Source: Heliopora coerulea
Lineage: Eukaryota > Cnidaria > Anthozoa > Scleralcyonacea > Helioporidae
Reading direction: 5' to 3'
DNA: 64,000 bases
NCBI GenBank assembly: GCA_030142905.1
Contig: JASJOG010000232.1
Location: forward strand, 124,001 to 188,000
Positions 11,921-25,300 of this stretch are shown here, one piece after another. The notes under the pieces are model-generated. The model did no database searches. It was not told the DNA's origin and saw only the letters and a list, made by a program, of their open reading frames with translations. The position numbers and the translations under genes were made by a program. Every line of letters starts with the position of its first letter. Positions within the stretch are counted from its first letter, which is position 1.

Positions 11921-13579
11921 AAAAGAGTTGATCAGTCGATCAATCTATAACCAACCAAACAAACAAACAAACGAGTGGACTAATAAACAAACAATATTTA
12001 CAAACACCGAATGTAGTCAAAGATCCAAATTCTGAAGAGTTCCTCAGAAATGAATTTTCGTGGCATACACATTAGATTGCTCGGTAGAAATGGCTCCATG
12101 CTGCGGTCCCCCTTCCCACTAACACACACCTAAATTAGTCGCAGGTACGTCCACATTTGGAGCAAAAGGTTACGGAGGCGGTACACACCATGTGTAAACG
12201 GGCACAAGGCTGCAGAGGTAGAATACAAATTATGAAATGAGTGCTTTCCAAATTAGTACTATCACACTGCAAATTTGTGAGGACAATGGTGTATAAATAT
12301 TAAAGCAACCGCGTTCTCAAACCCGCTCGAAATCTAAATAACACTTGCATTGAAATTGTGCATCCAAAATCTTCCAGTACATTCCCAGTTTCACAATTAC
12401 ACGCTTGATCTGTTCTCAACATTCAAAATGGGTACTCATATCAGCGCAACACAGCACTAGTGTGACTTCTTTTAGGAGATCTAGAAAAAATCTGACAGGC
12501 GCAAAATTAACACTGAGCAGTCTGAAAATCTTTCCGTGAGGGAAAACCAAATAAATCGTGCATGGTTTGAGGGTTTATACTCAGATCACGGACCTAGCCG
12601 CTTCTCAACGAAGAATTGTTCAAGGCTATTATGATCAGAAGTGGTCTTGTTCATCTTAGAACTGTCTCTCTCGATGGCTTTTCTCCTGATCGTGAAAATC
12701 ACACTTTCAACTCGAGAACGAGCATCGTTGATCACTAACTCCTTGGCAGTAAAAGGGGTTTCCACCCGTTTGGTCACCTCTCTTGCTATATCCCTTTGGT
12801 TTATTCATGCCACCACCTCGTGGGCTCCCTGCAGAAGAAAGACAACAAATTGAAGACCAAGACCTCTCAAAGCAATTACAGGAAAATTCAGGAATTTTCT
12901 GAGTTCAAAGGCACTACCAGGGATTATACAATAAACGGAATTCTGCTCCCATTTTCAACTGTCTTTACCAACGACCTACCAGAAGACAGACTTAAAGATT
13001 ATTGAAAGCGTGCGATCGAGGGAAGCGAGGTTTGATTTTTGTAAACCAATCAGAGCCCTCTATCAGATGCGACGAGCGATGAAGTTGTTACGTTTTGCAT
13101 CGACAGTGGGGATTAGATCAGACGACGAATTTCGTCTTTGACGACGCTCCGAAAGTTCGACGAAAGCTTTCAAGAAATCGCTTGAAACATCATTTTCTTC
13201 GTTTATTACATATAACAAATGGATTCCATTTCATCGTTGGTTGATTACTGATCCGCAGATGTCTTTCCGATGCAATAATAACTTTTTACCTGTTGAATAA
13301 TGCGTGTGGAGGAACCATAGACTCGTGAAAAGTAAGATATGTCCAGAATGAGACTCAGACTCATACTGGCCCGGGTAACGAATTCGGCGTACAAAACATG
13401 CGAATATCTCGCTTGTGGTGAAGTGATTTGTGTTTTTTAGCAATGACATCATTTGTTCTCCATCATCTTATGTTCATAACTTACGCATGTGCAATAGATA
13501 TTCACTCCTGGGAAAATGCGAGTAACGTTCGTACCGGTTTAAAGATATATTTTCCCAGTCTACACATGGCGCGTCTTAG

Positions 13580-13732
13580 GCAATAACAGTTGAAAAAGGC
13601 AATAACGGTTGAAAAAGGCAATAACGGTTGAAAAAGGCAATAACGGTTGAAAAAGGCAATAACGGTTGAAAAAGGCAATAACGGTTGAAAAAGGCAATAA
13701 CGGTTGAAAAAGGCAATAACAGTTGAAAAAGT
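13580..13732 (+). repeat. 19-bp minisatellite, eight units, with Myb-type sites
   Basis: The unit CAATAACGGTTGAAAAAGG repeats eight times head to tail. Units 2-7 carry TAACGG, while the first and last carry TAACAG. TAACGG fits the animal Myb recognition core YAAC[G/T]G. The spacing is exactly 19 bp. The array lies in the spacer about 3 kb past the K+ channel and 2.6 kb from the FAM98 stop. Confidence 0.9.
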
Positions 13733-14924
13733 CAAAACAAGATAAACGGAAGGCGCAAACATTTTTGTATTGTTTATACGAGACTTACTACTTAAATGGC
13801 GCATTATAAATGGCTGCAATATGTCCACAAAGCTGACAGAATTTCAAAAATTGTTGTTGAACGACAACAGTAATGGGAACTTTACATAACAAAACAAATC
13901 GTACAACAATACGACCTCCCTGTTTCAACACATCACCGTTCCTATCATTCACATCATACGTGACATTATGACTCCAGAGATTAGCGTAGCCAAAAACTTT
14001 AAAAAACAAAACAAAACAAAACAAAAACCGGACGAAACGTGACAATATTACTTCACCAGCATGTTTATCATATATCGGGTATCTACGAGAAAAACTTCAA
14101 GGAAAAGCCCTTGCTTATTTCATCAATGCGACTGTTTTATTCAACGCCTCTATCAAGGGTCTAGAGGAAGAGTACTTCACGGAGAATTCGTACTTACGAA
14201 AGAGGCAGCCTGTAAAGGGGGGTTGATATGGGCAAAAGCAGGCAAAGAAGAACGGACGAAACCAGTCTCGCTGGAAAACTTCTGGGTAACAGAACATTGA
14301 AGATTGAGTTGATAAACAAAGGACTCTTGACGGATAAAACAAAAAGAGAGGTACGAACTTTGATGACATTACACGGTAATCTATTCTGGTGTTAGTAATC
14401 TATTCGTTAAACATCTTTTCTAGTAACCTAGTCCTTAAACATATTTTCAAATTCAATGTTTAAGGCAGCTGTTCTGATCCACCGGATTGTTGCAGCAACT
14501 AGAGAGTATGGATCACGGTGAGATTCCACGGTAGCGCTCAATATTGAGATGAGGCTTGCTGTGACCATTGATTAAAAATGACGGAATCTTACATTTTGCG
14601 ACCCAACCATGACAAATTGCGGAAAATACAATTTTACGGCAATCGAAACCGTAACTCTACCAATCTAGTGAAGAGCTCTAACAACTTAGTCATGAAATGA
14701 CGTTGCCAAGAGGTTGGCCACGAGTTCTGTATTCATAAAAATTACGATATTCGATTGAAGTCAGCAGTTTTTTTGTGATACCTCACAAACAAAAAAAAAT
14801 CTGCAAACTCTGACGCACAGAAAGTCTCCGACCTCGGATCATCGAAGCACGTTGAAAGGGACTGTAGGAAAGTCCACAACCTTTATTGCCATTAAATGTT
14901 TTATCTCACTAAAGCGAGATGAAA

Positions 14925-15010
14925 AAGGGTTATTTCGAAGCAGGATTCAGACTCCCGACACGACAGAAGGCAGGTGAACGCTCTGACGTGAAAGCCACCG
15001 AAGCCCAATC
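14925..15010 (-). repeat. Possible decayed tRNA-like SINE head
   Basis: On the minus strand, a GGCTTTCACGTCAGAGCG stretch followed about 30 nt later by GGGAGTCTGAATCCTG resembles a degenerate A-box and B-box pair. The match is partial, and no flanking repeat or second copy in this window supports it. Confidence 0.3.
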
Positions 15011-15640
15011 ACTTTCCAAAATGTCCTGTGACATCTTAGTCACTTCCAAAGTTGACTATCCAAAAAAACCTGCTGAAAGCCCGTTTTCTATTCATGAGCT
15101 GTGCCCATCATTCGCAGTCATTGTTTGTTTAACCCTTAGACGTAAGTCAGGAAGCAAAATATAGTGTTCGTTACCAATAACTGTCATGTTCTTTGAACAA
15201 AAGTTGCTGATGACACAGATGCACCTTCTATCCCTCGTATTCCAAACTAATCTTTTGGCTCGCTAGAAACCGGGACGACTGAGAACTGTCCACCGGTCAC
15301 ATGAACATAAAAGTTTGCTTATTGGCCAGCTTTGGCCCAGACACGTCAAAACTTCATCAGAGGAGAGAGGATTGTCGTTGTTTGCTTGCGGTATTTTACC
15401 ATTTAGCTATTTCTTTGCAGTATTAAATTCAGTCGCGTTTTAATTACTAATACAGAATGATAACAGAATGTCAAAGGTCTTCTCTGAACAATGCCAACCA
15501 ACTGCGACGCTGTGGCATACCCTCAGGAATGATTGTGGCATGTTTGTTGACAATGTAATCGTTCAACGTGGTATATATAAGATGCACATCGTCTTTAAGA
15601 CAGTAAATTAGGAACAAACATGGCTGCCGTCCATCGTAGG

Positions 15641-15885
15641 GTGGGGTGCTGGTGGCACAGTGGTAGTGCACGTGTCTCTCACCACTGTGACTAGGGCATG
15701 ATTCTGGCTCCGGGCAGTTATCTGATTAAAGTTACCTTGGTCTCATGTGAGAGGAGTGTTGTCCAGTTTGACTCTACCAAACGTCGCGGGTTTTCTCCGG
15801 GTACTCTGGTTTCCTCCTGTAGTAACACTGGACCCATGAGCGGTGGCCCTTACTGGACCTCTAGAGAGAACAGCTTATGTTGCTG
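15641..15885 (+). repeat. tRNA-derived SINE, family B, copy 1
   Basis: It starts GGTGCTGGTGGCACAGTGG, which contains a good pol III A box (TGGCACAGTGG), then a degenerate B-box region (GCATGATTCTGGCTCC). The body runs through GAGAGGAGTGTTGTCCAG, TTTCCTCCTGTAGTAACAC and CTCTAGAGAGAACAGC. The body blocks recur in the same order on the opposite strand at 61350-61588, which defines the family. Confidence 0.85.
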
Positions 15886-16338
15886 ATAGGGTTATCCAGT
15901 ATAAGTAAAGGCACTTTATAGTGACCAATATATTTCGAGTGGTATTATTTTGAAGGAATTATTCAATGGCCTACTCCTGAATAAGAGTAACGAGTCTTCT
16001 TGTCTTTTTCCAACCAGGGTGGATATTTACACGACACCGAAATGAACTCGAAAAAAAAAATACGACTTTCGACTGAGATTTCAATGATTAAATCATTTGC
16101 ATACAACACAACTTTACGTACTGACCCACAGTTCTAAAAATAATCGAAAACCTGCAACTCCTACGGTAAAAAAATTTGGGGAACATTGCCAGACCTCGTC
16201 TTTGCAGCATAACGATGATAATGAAACAAGGTTGATAGATACATTAAGACATGTTACGGAGCGCTCGATGTTTCGTAGTAAAAATCGCGAGATCCCGATG
16301 AATGTTTCTAAAGACTGTAAATTAGACAGCAGACATGA

Positions 16339-19300
16339 TCACAATAAATAAGAGTTTAACTTGTACTTAAAAACTGTATTCGAAAAACGCGAAAACGGTA
16401 GACCGTGTAACGATGTGAGCAACGTAAGCCTTGCAAGAGCAAAATGAAGCTTTGTGATCGGAAAAACAATTACTCGCACGTCATTGAAGCTGCCACGCTC
16501 AAAGCATTCCATGTAATCGAAATTATCCGTAAAACTCAAATCATCCGTTCGTTCAGAACGGGAAGCTGCGTAGCCAATGCGATTAACTGCACTAAAAGAA
16601 ACAAGGGTGGGTTTACCTCCCTGTAGTCGGTTACCACGATTATCGCTTCGTCCACCTCCACCTCCACGACCACCACGACCACCTACATGGGAAAAGAAAA
16701 CGTTTCAAGATTCAAATGAAATTAGTCTCTTTGTGATATTTACGTTCTTTATCACTGTAACGGGTTCAGGCAATTAAATAACCCACAAGTAACTGTTTTA
16801 ACGATTTTATGACAAGACGTTAAAGTTTAACGACCGATCGATAACAAGTAGCTCAGCGTTTTCACGGCGATGCACTGGGAATGCCTGTTGGAAACAAAAT
16901 GAACGCGGGCTCGTTCATGAAAACGTTTCACGGACATCGTTCATGTTAAGTACTTCTTGTGTTTTCCTAGGTCTGAACAGAGCTAGACAAATATTTCTCA
17001 TGCATTTTCTGTTGTCAAAGAACTGCAGTAACCACTAAGGCTGTGATATTGACCCTCTAACAGTTTGAAACTTGAACTTGTTTTTGTAAATAATAAAGAT
17101 AGCTCAACAGGTAGAGCTGCGGACCGGTAACCCGAAGGTGCGAGTTCAAATCCCGCTCGAGTCAACATTTTCTAGTTGACTTCGGCAGTGAAGGTTAATT
17201 GTGAAGTTTTCGTTTCATAATACCCTGAGGATGATTCTGAAATAAAGACATAGCCTGAGAGTATATATTATGTACTTTATTATTATTTTGACTTAATAAA
17301 GACGTTAGATTAACGGCTGGTTTTGATAATAGGTATCAGTTTTAACGGTTCAAAACTAGTTAAGGGCCATACCCTGATAAATCAAACAAACCCTTCAGAC
17401 AGGCCATGAACTTGATTCGCGTAAGGATATAAATTGGTAAACCATTCCAAGAAGCCAATGGTGCCTAAACATTTCAAAGTGGTAGCCAACTCCAAACAGT
17501 GGTCATTTTTTAATTTTCATTCAACTTCAACCGATTAAAACTGTTCTATGTAGTATCGGGGGTAGAAACGGAACAATAAATCATTATCGACTAAAATAGT
17601 TACTCTTGGGGTCGTAAACTCTGGGAACATCTTGGATAGTGTTCGGACTGGCAAGAATAATGAGGAGTGAGAACCGGTAACACTGGGTAAACTTGCCAAA
17701 GGTTTAAAATCACTCATAATGAATATGTTAAATCTACTTATTTTGATTTCATCTTAAACAACCAGTTAATTTGAAGATCACCTGCTTATTACAAAGGCAT
17801 AACATCAAAACACTGGTCAGGCAGCCCTCATTCGAGGGTTCGATTTTTCAAAATAGCAGGCCATGAAGTGTAATGACTCCCACCGATTGACCTTCAAACG
17901 TCATTGAAATTTCAAAACACCAACAGGTAAGCCGCAGTGAAGAGTTCTTCTTGCCAATTTGGCGACTAATGTTCGAGTTTTAGTCGCCAACACGAAAACT
18001 TTATGGCGCATTGGTGACTGAAAAAGGCGCAATTTCATACCCTGTTACACTGAAGGTATCATTTTCTAATTATGAAGACTATGTCACCACCTGGACGAGA
18101 CAGGCAATAAAAACTGTTTGGCAGAAAATTTACAAGAAAATATGGAGATTGCGCAGGCAGGTTGAGACATAATTAATTTTGAGACACGTTCTCTGAGAAC
18201 GTGTCTCAAAATTAAGAAAATTTACAGTCTCTTTTTAACCATTTAACGCCCAGTATCCGATATATAGTATCGGACACCTAAGAACAAAAGAACCAGTGAG
18301 AGAACAAAGGAAAAACAACGATAGAGCACAGAACAAAAGAAAATAATTCAGGCGTTTATGGGTTAAACAACAAATATTGCACGAAACATAATTGGTGTTC
18401 ATGTGAGGTCATGACAGCCAAATTCGAGGACCCTGAACTAAAGAATCCCAATAGCTATTATCACTGCTCTCAAACACAGCATCCATACTTTTGTCTTAGA
18501 AATCTCAGGAGATTGATTGCTAACCATATAACTATGGTCAGTCTTTTGCAAATTTTAACGCCGGAATAAATTTTAGTTTCACCATAACCCTTTAGGTCCC
18601 AGATTTTACTTAAGAAATTATAAATTATTCAATCTGTTCAAATTTCTTTTGAAAATCCGTTGAATCCTGTTTATGAGTCTAATTTGCATATATTAAATCG
18701 TACAGATATGTATGAGTGAGCGTTAAATGGTTAAAGGGTTTGGTTACGCGTGGTCTTGTCGCTTCCCCTAAGCCGTTTTTCCTTTCAGTATCTCGTTCGC
18801 CGTCAGCGAAACATCACAGCAAATCAAGTGGCGAAGTTAAAACCGTGTTCGAGTCATGTTATGAGCTTCTTCCCCATCAAAACGTCGCACTGACTTACTT
18901 CCTTGCCTTTGGTCTTTGGGAGCTTCTCTTTTTGAAAACTGAGGCATTTCAGGTGGGGGACCTTTGGCAGAAGGCTTGCCACCTCTGGAAGGTACCTGCG
19001 GAAGATGTTCAGTGATCTTAAAGTGTGGTCAACTGTTAATAAAAGAATTGCGACACCAAAGTTCAGACCAATGCTGAAATGCGCGTGCGTACGCAGATAC
19101 ACGTGGATAGTAGGACAGATTAACTAAACGACTGACTGATCATTGGCAGACAGGCAGATAAGTAGGAAGGCAGGCAGACAGGCAGGCAGACTGGAAAGAA
19201 AGACTGGCATACACTAACATAAGCAAATGGACAGATTTGCTTATGTTAGTGTATATACCGGGATACAGACGATGATATATAGAGATACAGAGAAAACATA

Positions 19301-22300
19301 CCGACATACAGACGATGATAGACTTTTGAAGGGAAGGAAATATCTAGGTACATCATCCATACTCAAGGTAGCCTGGTAACCAGGAGAGAAAAAACTGCGA
19401 GAAATATGGGTGTGATAGGAACTTGGGCAGGGCGCGAACCACTGCGCGTTAACACCCTAGCGGCTTTCTAGCAGTGCCTGGGTACAAGGCTGGAAAGACA
19501 AACACTCATAGGTGGAGACTCCTAGATCAACATACATTGAAACATAGCACGAAAGAGACAGGAATACAAACAGAAATACAACCACTGCCCATCATATGAA
19601 TGAATAGAAAATGCACACCTTTCCAATCAATACTCTGTTTATCGCACACTTCGTTTTTTCTCGCACGGCTTCACTGCTGGTTTTCATGACTTTGGTCAAA
19701 TCTGTGGCAGAGATAAGACAAATAAACAACATCAAGTTTCATCAAAGCCATTATTTCTTGACAGACCTACATACAGAGAGCGAACGGGGTAATGGACGCA
19801 CCAAGAATTCTTGTTGGGGGATGTCCACCAACAAAACTGAATTACGTCTGTACTTTGTGAAAGCCATTACAGTTACTTGAGGCAAGAACAGATGGCTTCT
19901 CATATTTTCAATATTAATTTGACTATGACCACAGCTGTACTAAACGATTAGTCATACAACTTCTAATGAATTACTTAGGGGTAAATCTTTCGGGGGACAA
20001 AACTTCAGCGACTATCTCCCATCTTAAAAATCCTGACGGAAACTCTGGCTTATATTTTTATAAATCATCACTGCTGTCCATATACATTTCCCAAAATAAT
20101 CTATAAACATTTACAGAACACTGAGTACTTCAATTACCGTTCACCTAATCAAGAAACACATGGGGTTATCTAACATAAGAGGAGACAACAGTCTTACCAG
20201 TTCGAGCAGCCAAAACGTCGGCAATGGAAACTGGGGCCTGAATATCCAAGGATGTCCTAATCGGTTGAAAAGCTCCAGAAATTGAATCTTGTTTCTTCTT
20301 CAATGGTAAGAAAACGTATGTCAAGAATGAACCGTTGTTGTAGTTGCACACGTTACGGCGGTTTGATTCCGATCGAAATCAAAATCAACATTCAAACTAG
20401 AGTCTCTGAATGAAACGGTCAGGCATATCGCACCCTTACTGTACATGTACCTTTCCCAACTCCGACCACTGAAACGATCGAATTGTGACATCGAGACGAG
20501 TCAGCAGAGTTTGCTTTCTAAGTGAATATTCTCTGGACAGCGTATTGTTAATTTTGTTCACTTGAGCCTGTAATGACAAGAATCATGGTCAGTGTTGAGC
20601 AACTGGGGTACGCTTTTTACCGCAAGTGTCCACTAATGGTGCATTTGTTACGGTAGATCTGACTATTTGTACTCCTGAATACGGAAACAAACTTCTGTTT
20701 ATTTCTTTGCAATTTGTATGGCGAAGAAAATATGACACAATCTGTAGTGAAACCCCTGTAAGTTTATAAACAGCTTCTGCATGCTTTCATCCAGCTGAAT
20801 AGGGATTTCATCTGGGCATCTTCCAAGTACATCTACCGAGTTTCCCAAATCAAAACGTTTACCCAGTAAGGTCCCCCTCAATATCTGGTCCTGAATTTTC
20901 CTTTCCAAAACATGATCCTCGTAAATAAACAAACTACCTTACCAGGGAACAACTAGTCACACAATCAATTTACTTTATTAGCTTGAAATTCACTTTATTA
21001 GTTTTTCTCTTTTTACACGTTGTCAACCATGCAAGTATTCATACACTGAAATTAGTTCAGAAGTTAGAAATCTTACCCACTGACCAGTGCTCAGACGCTT
21101 CGTTAGTAATGGCTCGCCCAGATGACCTTTTGGACATTTGCGTATAACATCATTTACCTGAAAATATAGCAATTATTAATTCATATCGCAACTGACCTCA
21201 GTACTGATTACTACTTATTAACCGAGGGTGAGGTCTGTGCGGGAAAGTATTTGCCTAAGGTTTCCGTATAGACCGAGCGACGAAGGACCATGGCCTGTGC
21301 GGAAAAAATTGTCTAAGAACACAAGGATATATTCACTAAGTATTTTAGTTTAAATCTACCACTTTAAATAGTCCAATAAATACTGACAATTTTTAATTTA
21401 AATATTTCATAAAATGGCGTGTTCAACATCTCAATATTGCGTGTTCAATATCTCAATATTGCGTGTTCAATATCTCAATATTGCGTGTTCAATATCTCAA
21501 TATTGCGTGTTCAATATCTCAACATCGCGTGTTCAATAGCTACCAGGGGATAGCAAATAGCAGGATATCCAATGAAACTACAAATTTCCAATACAAAACG
21601 GTATACTGGTACTAATATTGCTCAGCAGTTACCTTTTTTTCTATATCAGACAGCAAATCAAATACAGAAGACTGGTCTGTTGGTTGGGACAGGTCCAAAG
21701 CAGACAATATTGCACTTAGATGTTGAAATGCAGGAGTACCCTGTGCAGTAAAATAGAATATAATCTGGTAAGTCTTGTATACAAAACAATAGTCAAAACA
21801 TCATTAATAATTCATGAAAAAAAAACACAAAGGAAAACCACAGACCATATTGAGTGTCTATACTCTAAATGTAAAAAATACACGCTTAGACCTGTCCTTA
21901 AAGGCTAGAATGCAGTTTAGTGGACCAACTGGTCTTTGTTGAGGGTTCATTTGGCAATCAAGGCAGCACTTGGTGGGAAATTATCTAAGCCAACACATTC
22001 ATTTGATTATTTGGAATGAAAGAGACAAAGAGTATCATGAAGAGACAAAAGCTTTTTCTTATTGTCTACATTTAATTAGGGTTAATGTTTGGTCATGAAA
22101 TAATGCTAGACATTGACAAAAAAACAGAGATATTGGTGGGATTTTATCTGGTAGGTCAAACAATAAGCATTTTTCAGGCAGTAAAATCCTCCCTAAGTAC
22201 TGTATTTTTTTAAAATTTGCAGATATCTCTATAAATTAGCAGCATTTTAGGTTCAGTTACATCAAGTTAATCTGTTTAAATTTCATGCCAAAAGCTCATT

Positions 22301-25300
22301 TCCTAGTTTGCTGAGCTGACAGCAAAAGACCAGCAGTACGGTGAGTCTGCTAAACTGCAGTATTTACTTGTTAAATTTCTGTAGCTAAGAAAACATTAGT
22401 TTGTGAATTAGCATATAAACGAAAGTTCCTTTTCAAAGTCTTTTGGAAAAAAAATCACAGTATTTGCTTTATCTGAACTAAAACACTTCATTTTTATGTT
22501 GTGTCTTAAATCCAATAAAGAGAGTACTGCTCAAGTTTGAAATATTACATGTGCAGTACTTATAAGTGTACCAATATATTTTTAATCTCTCATCACAGTT
22601 TACCACCTCTTGGTGATCAACTTCAATTGCCTCTTCATCCTGGCCCAAGATTCTGCAAGCCTGTAGCTCTGATGTCAAAAATCCTGCCAATAAAGCACAT
22701 GGAATTGAATAAATATTAAGTCAATTATCAGTTCAGTAATTATGTGAAAGAAGTTTGCAAGTGCTGTACAATAAACATCACACCTACCTAAAAGTAATAA
22801 CCTGTTTTGCCAAGAGCTAAGACTAGTACCTCCTGATAATTCAGTGTAAGGACAACCTGCAAATTTAATAAAATAGCAAAATATGGAAGATTTAAATGGG
22901 CTACTTAGACAAGTTGAAATAAACTTGTTGGCAATCTTGCCATGGTTTGATGAAATATGTAGAATTACAACAACTTGCCACCAGATTTCCTGTAACCCTG
23001 CACCAAATTCACCTTGCCCTAAGCATGTGAGATTTTTGTCTATGTAGTGTAAATTGACTAATTAAACAGGTCTCTTGTGAAAATGAAAACTTAAATGGCC
23101 AGGAAAATTCCACGATTACCTATGACTAACAAAGTGATTTCTAAAATTGTAGTCAGGTTATGAACCATCTTATGCTTTCTGGATAATGCCATCCAAGAAC
23201 AGCTGACAAGTAAATTTTAGTCACTCAGAAAAATTACCAAATTTGACCATTTCATAATTTATCATAGAAGTATTGACAAGCTGACACTAAAATGTTTTCA
23301 GAGGAGGATATTTCAGTCACACTACTATGACTATCACTTTGATCCACTGACAAAGGTCATAGTAGATTGACTAAAATGTTCTCCCCAAAAACCTTTTTAG
23401 TCAGTGTCAACTTGTCAAGATTTTTACAATAAATCCTTAACAGAAGGCCTCACAGCAATTATTGGATGTTTCAGATTACTGTTTCAGGTAATTTGAACAC
23501 AATAAACAGCAATCTTTGCCTGTTTGAGTGATATATTGAGGAGTATACATGTATGTGTAATTATGTCTCAAAATTCATTGTTTTAAAATCTCACCTAGTT
23601 GATTACCAGAACAAAATCTTGATAAAATAAGTTTAAAACATATACATTACATTAACATTAAATATTAATACATTCAAGAATTTAATTCATTCATGTGGAT
23701 TGACAAGAAGAACAACTTAACACCAGCGATCAGAAGGTTACAGGTTCAATTCCCAGTCAGGGACTCAGAAAGTTTTTCTGAGAGAACAGCTTGAGAGTGT
23801 GCATATTAAGAAGATAATTTTAACCCATTCCTGTCATGATAGCAGGTTGGAACCTTTCTAGTATGGACTCTCAAAGTCTCACATTAGTCAAACTAAAAGA
23901 CAAAATGGTTGGCTCAAATAGGAATGGGTTAATTCAATACTGATATTGTCAGAGCTTAAAATTTCAGAGTATGTAGCTTATATTAAGCCCATCCACTGAA
24001 AAACTAACTGGTTAATTGTGCATTTTCTGTAATTGGTGCTTTATAATATGAGTTTCTAGTATGATCACAAAGAACTTTCCTGCATCACCTCTTTTATTCA
24101 AATACTAAGACATAATATATCTTTGTACTGGTAAATTATTTCAGAAAAATCAAATTATAATTTAATGAATACTGTTTATATGGAATTCAGATTATCCACA
24201 GACATTCTCTTAAACCAGCTAAGGTAAACTGGCTAACTTGCTGAACCACGTAACTTTCTTACACTAGACTGCAGTTTAGCAGACACCAGTGTGTTGCCGA
24301 CCAGTTAGGGTTAAGATTTGTATTAGAGTTAATAAGTTTGCAGTACTGTTACTGTCACATCAATGTCTGCTAAACTACAATTCTACCTGTTCTTACATGA
24401 TATAACTTACCATATTCTCTAAGAAATCCACTCATCTCAATACAAAATTCATCCTTGTCAACCCCTGAAAAGAAGGTGGTATTGTACATTATCATATCCA
24501 ATCAAAACACCATGATCCTTGACTCCTCTTGGAAAGAGGGAATTATAACTTCATATTATATATTATATGAATGCTTGTTATATTCTTATTGCATTGATAA
24601 CCACTTATTTAGGAATCACCAACAAGGTTAACTGTTTCATACCTGTGATGTTTTCAACAGTTCCTGAAAATAGCTGAATGTCATCAGTCAACCATTTGCA
24701 CAAACTCATAAACTCCTTGGTAACTTCTTCACCTTGGACAAATTTGAGCAGAACACCTTCTTCTAATAGTGGGCCATTATAGCTAAATATATATGAAACG
24801 AGGGAAACTACTCAATAAGTATGATAAAGCTTAACAAATTAAATATAGGCAGTGAAGGTAATATTAAATGTAAAAATTTTTTAAAGTTTGCCTACAACTA
24901 ACGTTTGCTCTAAAAGTCATTTAAAAAACTTGCAGTATGTGTTTTATCTAATTTAAAATGCTCGGCTATGGTTTTTATAAATTATATGGTGTATATGTAA
25001 CATCTTGATCACGTACACTCAAAAGATTTTATTTTGTACTAATACTACATTGCCAGGGACCTGTAATAGTTAAAAACATCGATTTTTTCCCGCAATAAAA
25101 CAGGGCACTTTTCATCCTTTTGAAAAAGTTCGGGCAAACGAGTCCCTAATGCCTCTCCGGTTCCTACGCCCCCGGATTGACCTATTATGCAATACTTCGC
25201 GTATATAATATAAAACATATTCCGAAGAATAAAGTCATCTTGAGAACTCAACTTCGCGTATATGACACGTCACGTTTCTATTACCGGTGTCTTATCAGTT

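Larger units (their letters stand above)
10724..16338. other. Spacer between the K+ channel and FAM98
   Basis: No gene recognised. It contains a TTA/ATT microsatellite near 11105-11145, a 355-bp polypurine tract, an eight-unit 19-bp minisatellite and a tRNA-derived SINE. The open frames over the polypurine tract encode only low-complexity Lys/Glu/Arg or Phe/Leu/Ser and are artefacts. A minus-strand frame at 12586-12777 has ordinary composition but no splice context or family I recognise. The channel 3' UTR should occupy the first few hundred bases, and the FAM98 3' UTR the last. Confidence 0.6.

Noticed and set aside
11353..12035. Several overlapping 65-169-codon frames
   Set aside because: All are low-complexity translations (Phe/Leu/Ser or Lys/Glu/Arg) of the polypurine tract.
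12586..12777. Minus-strand frame with charged, protein-like composition
   Set aside because: Short, without splice context or recognisable homology; possibly an old transposon scrap, but nothing proves it.
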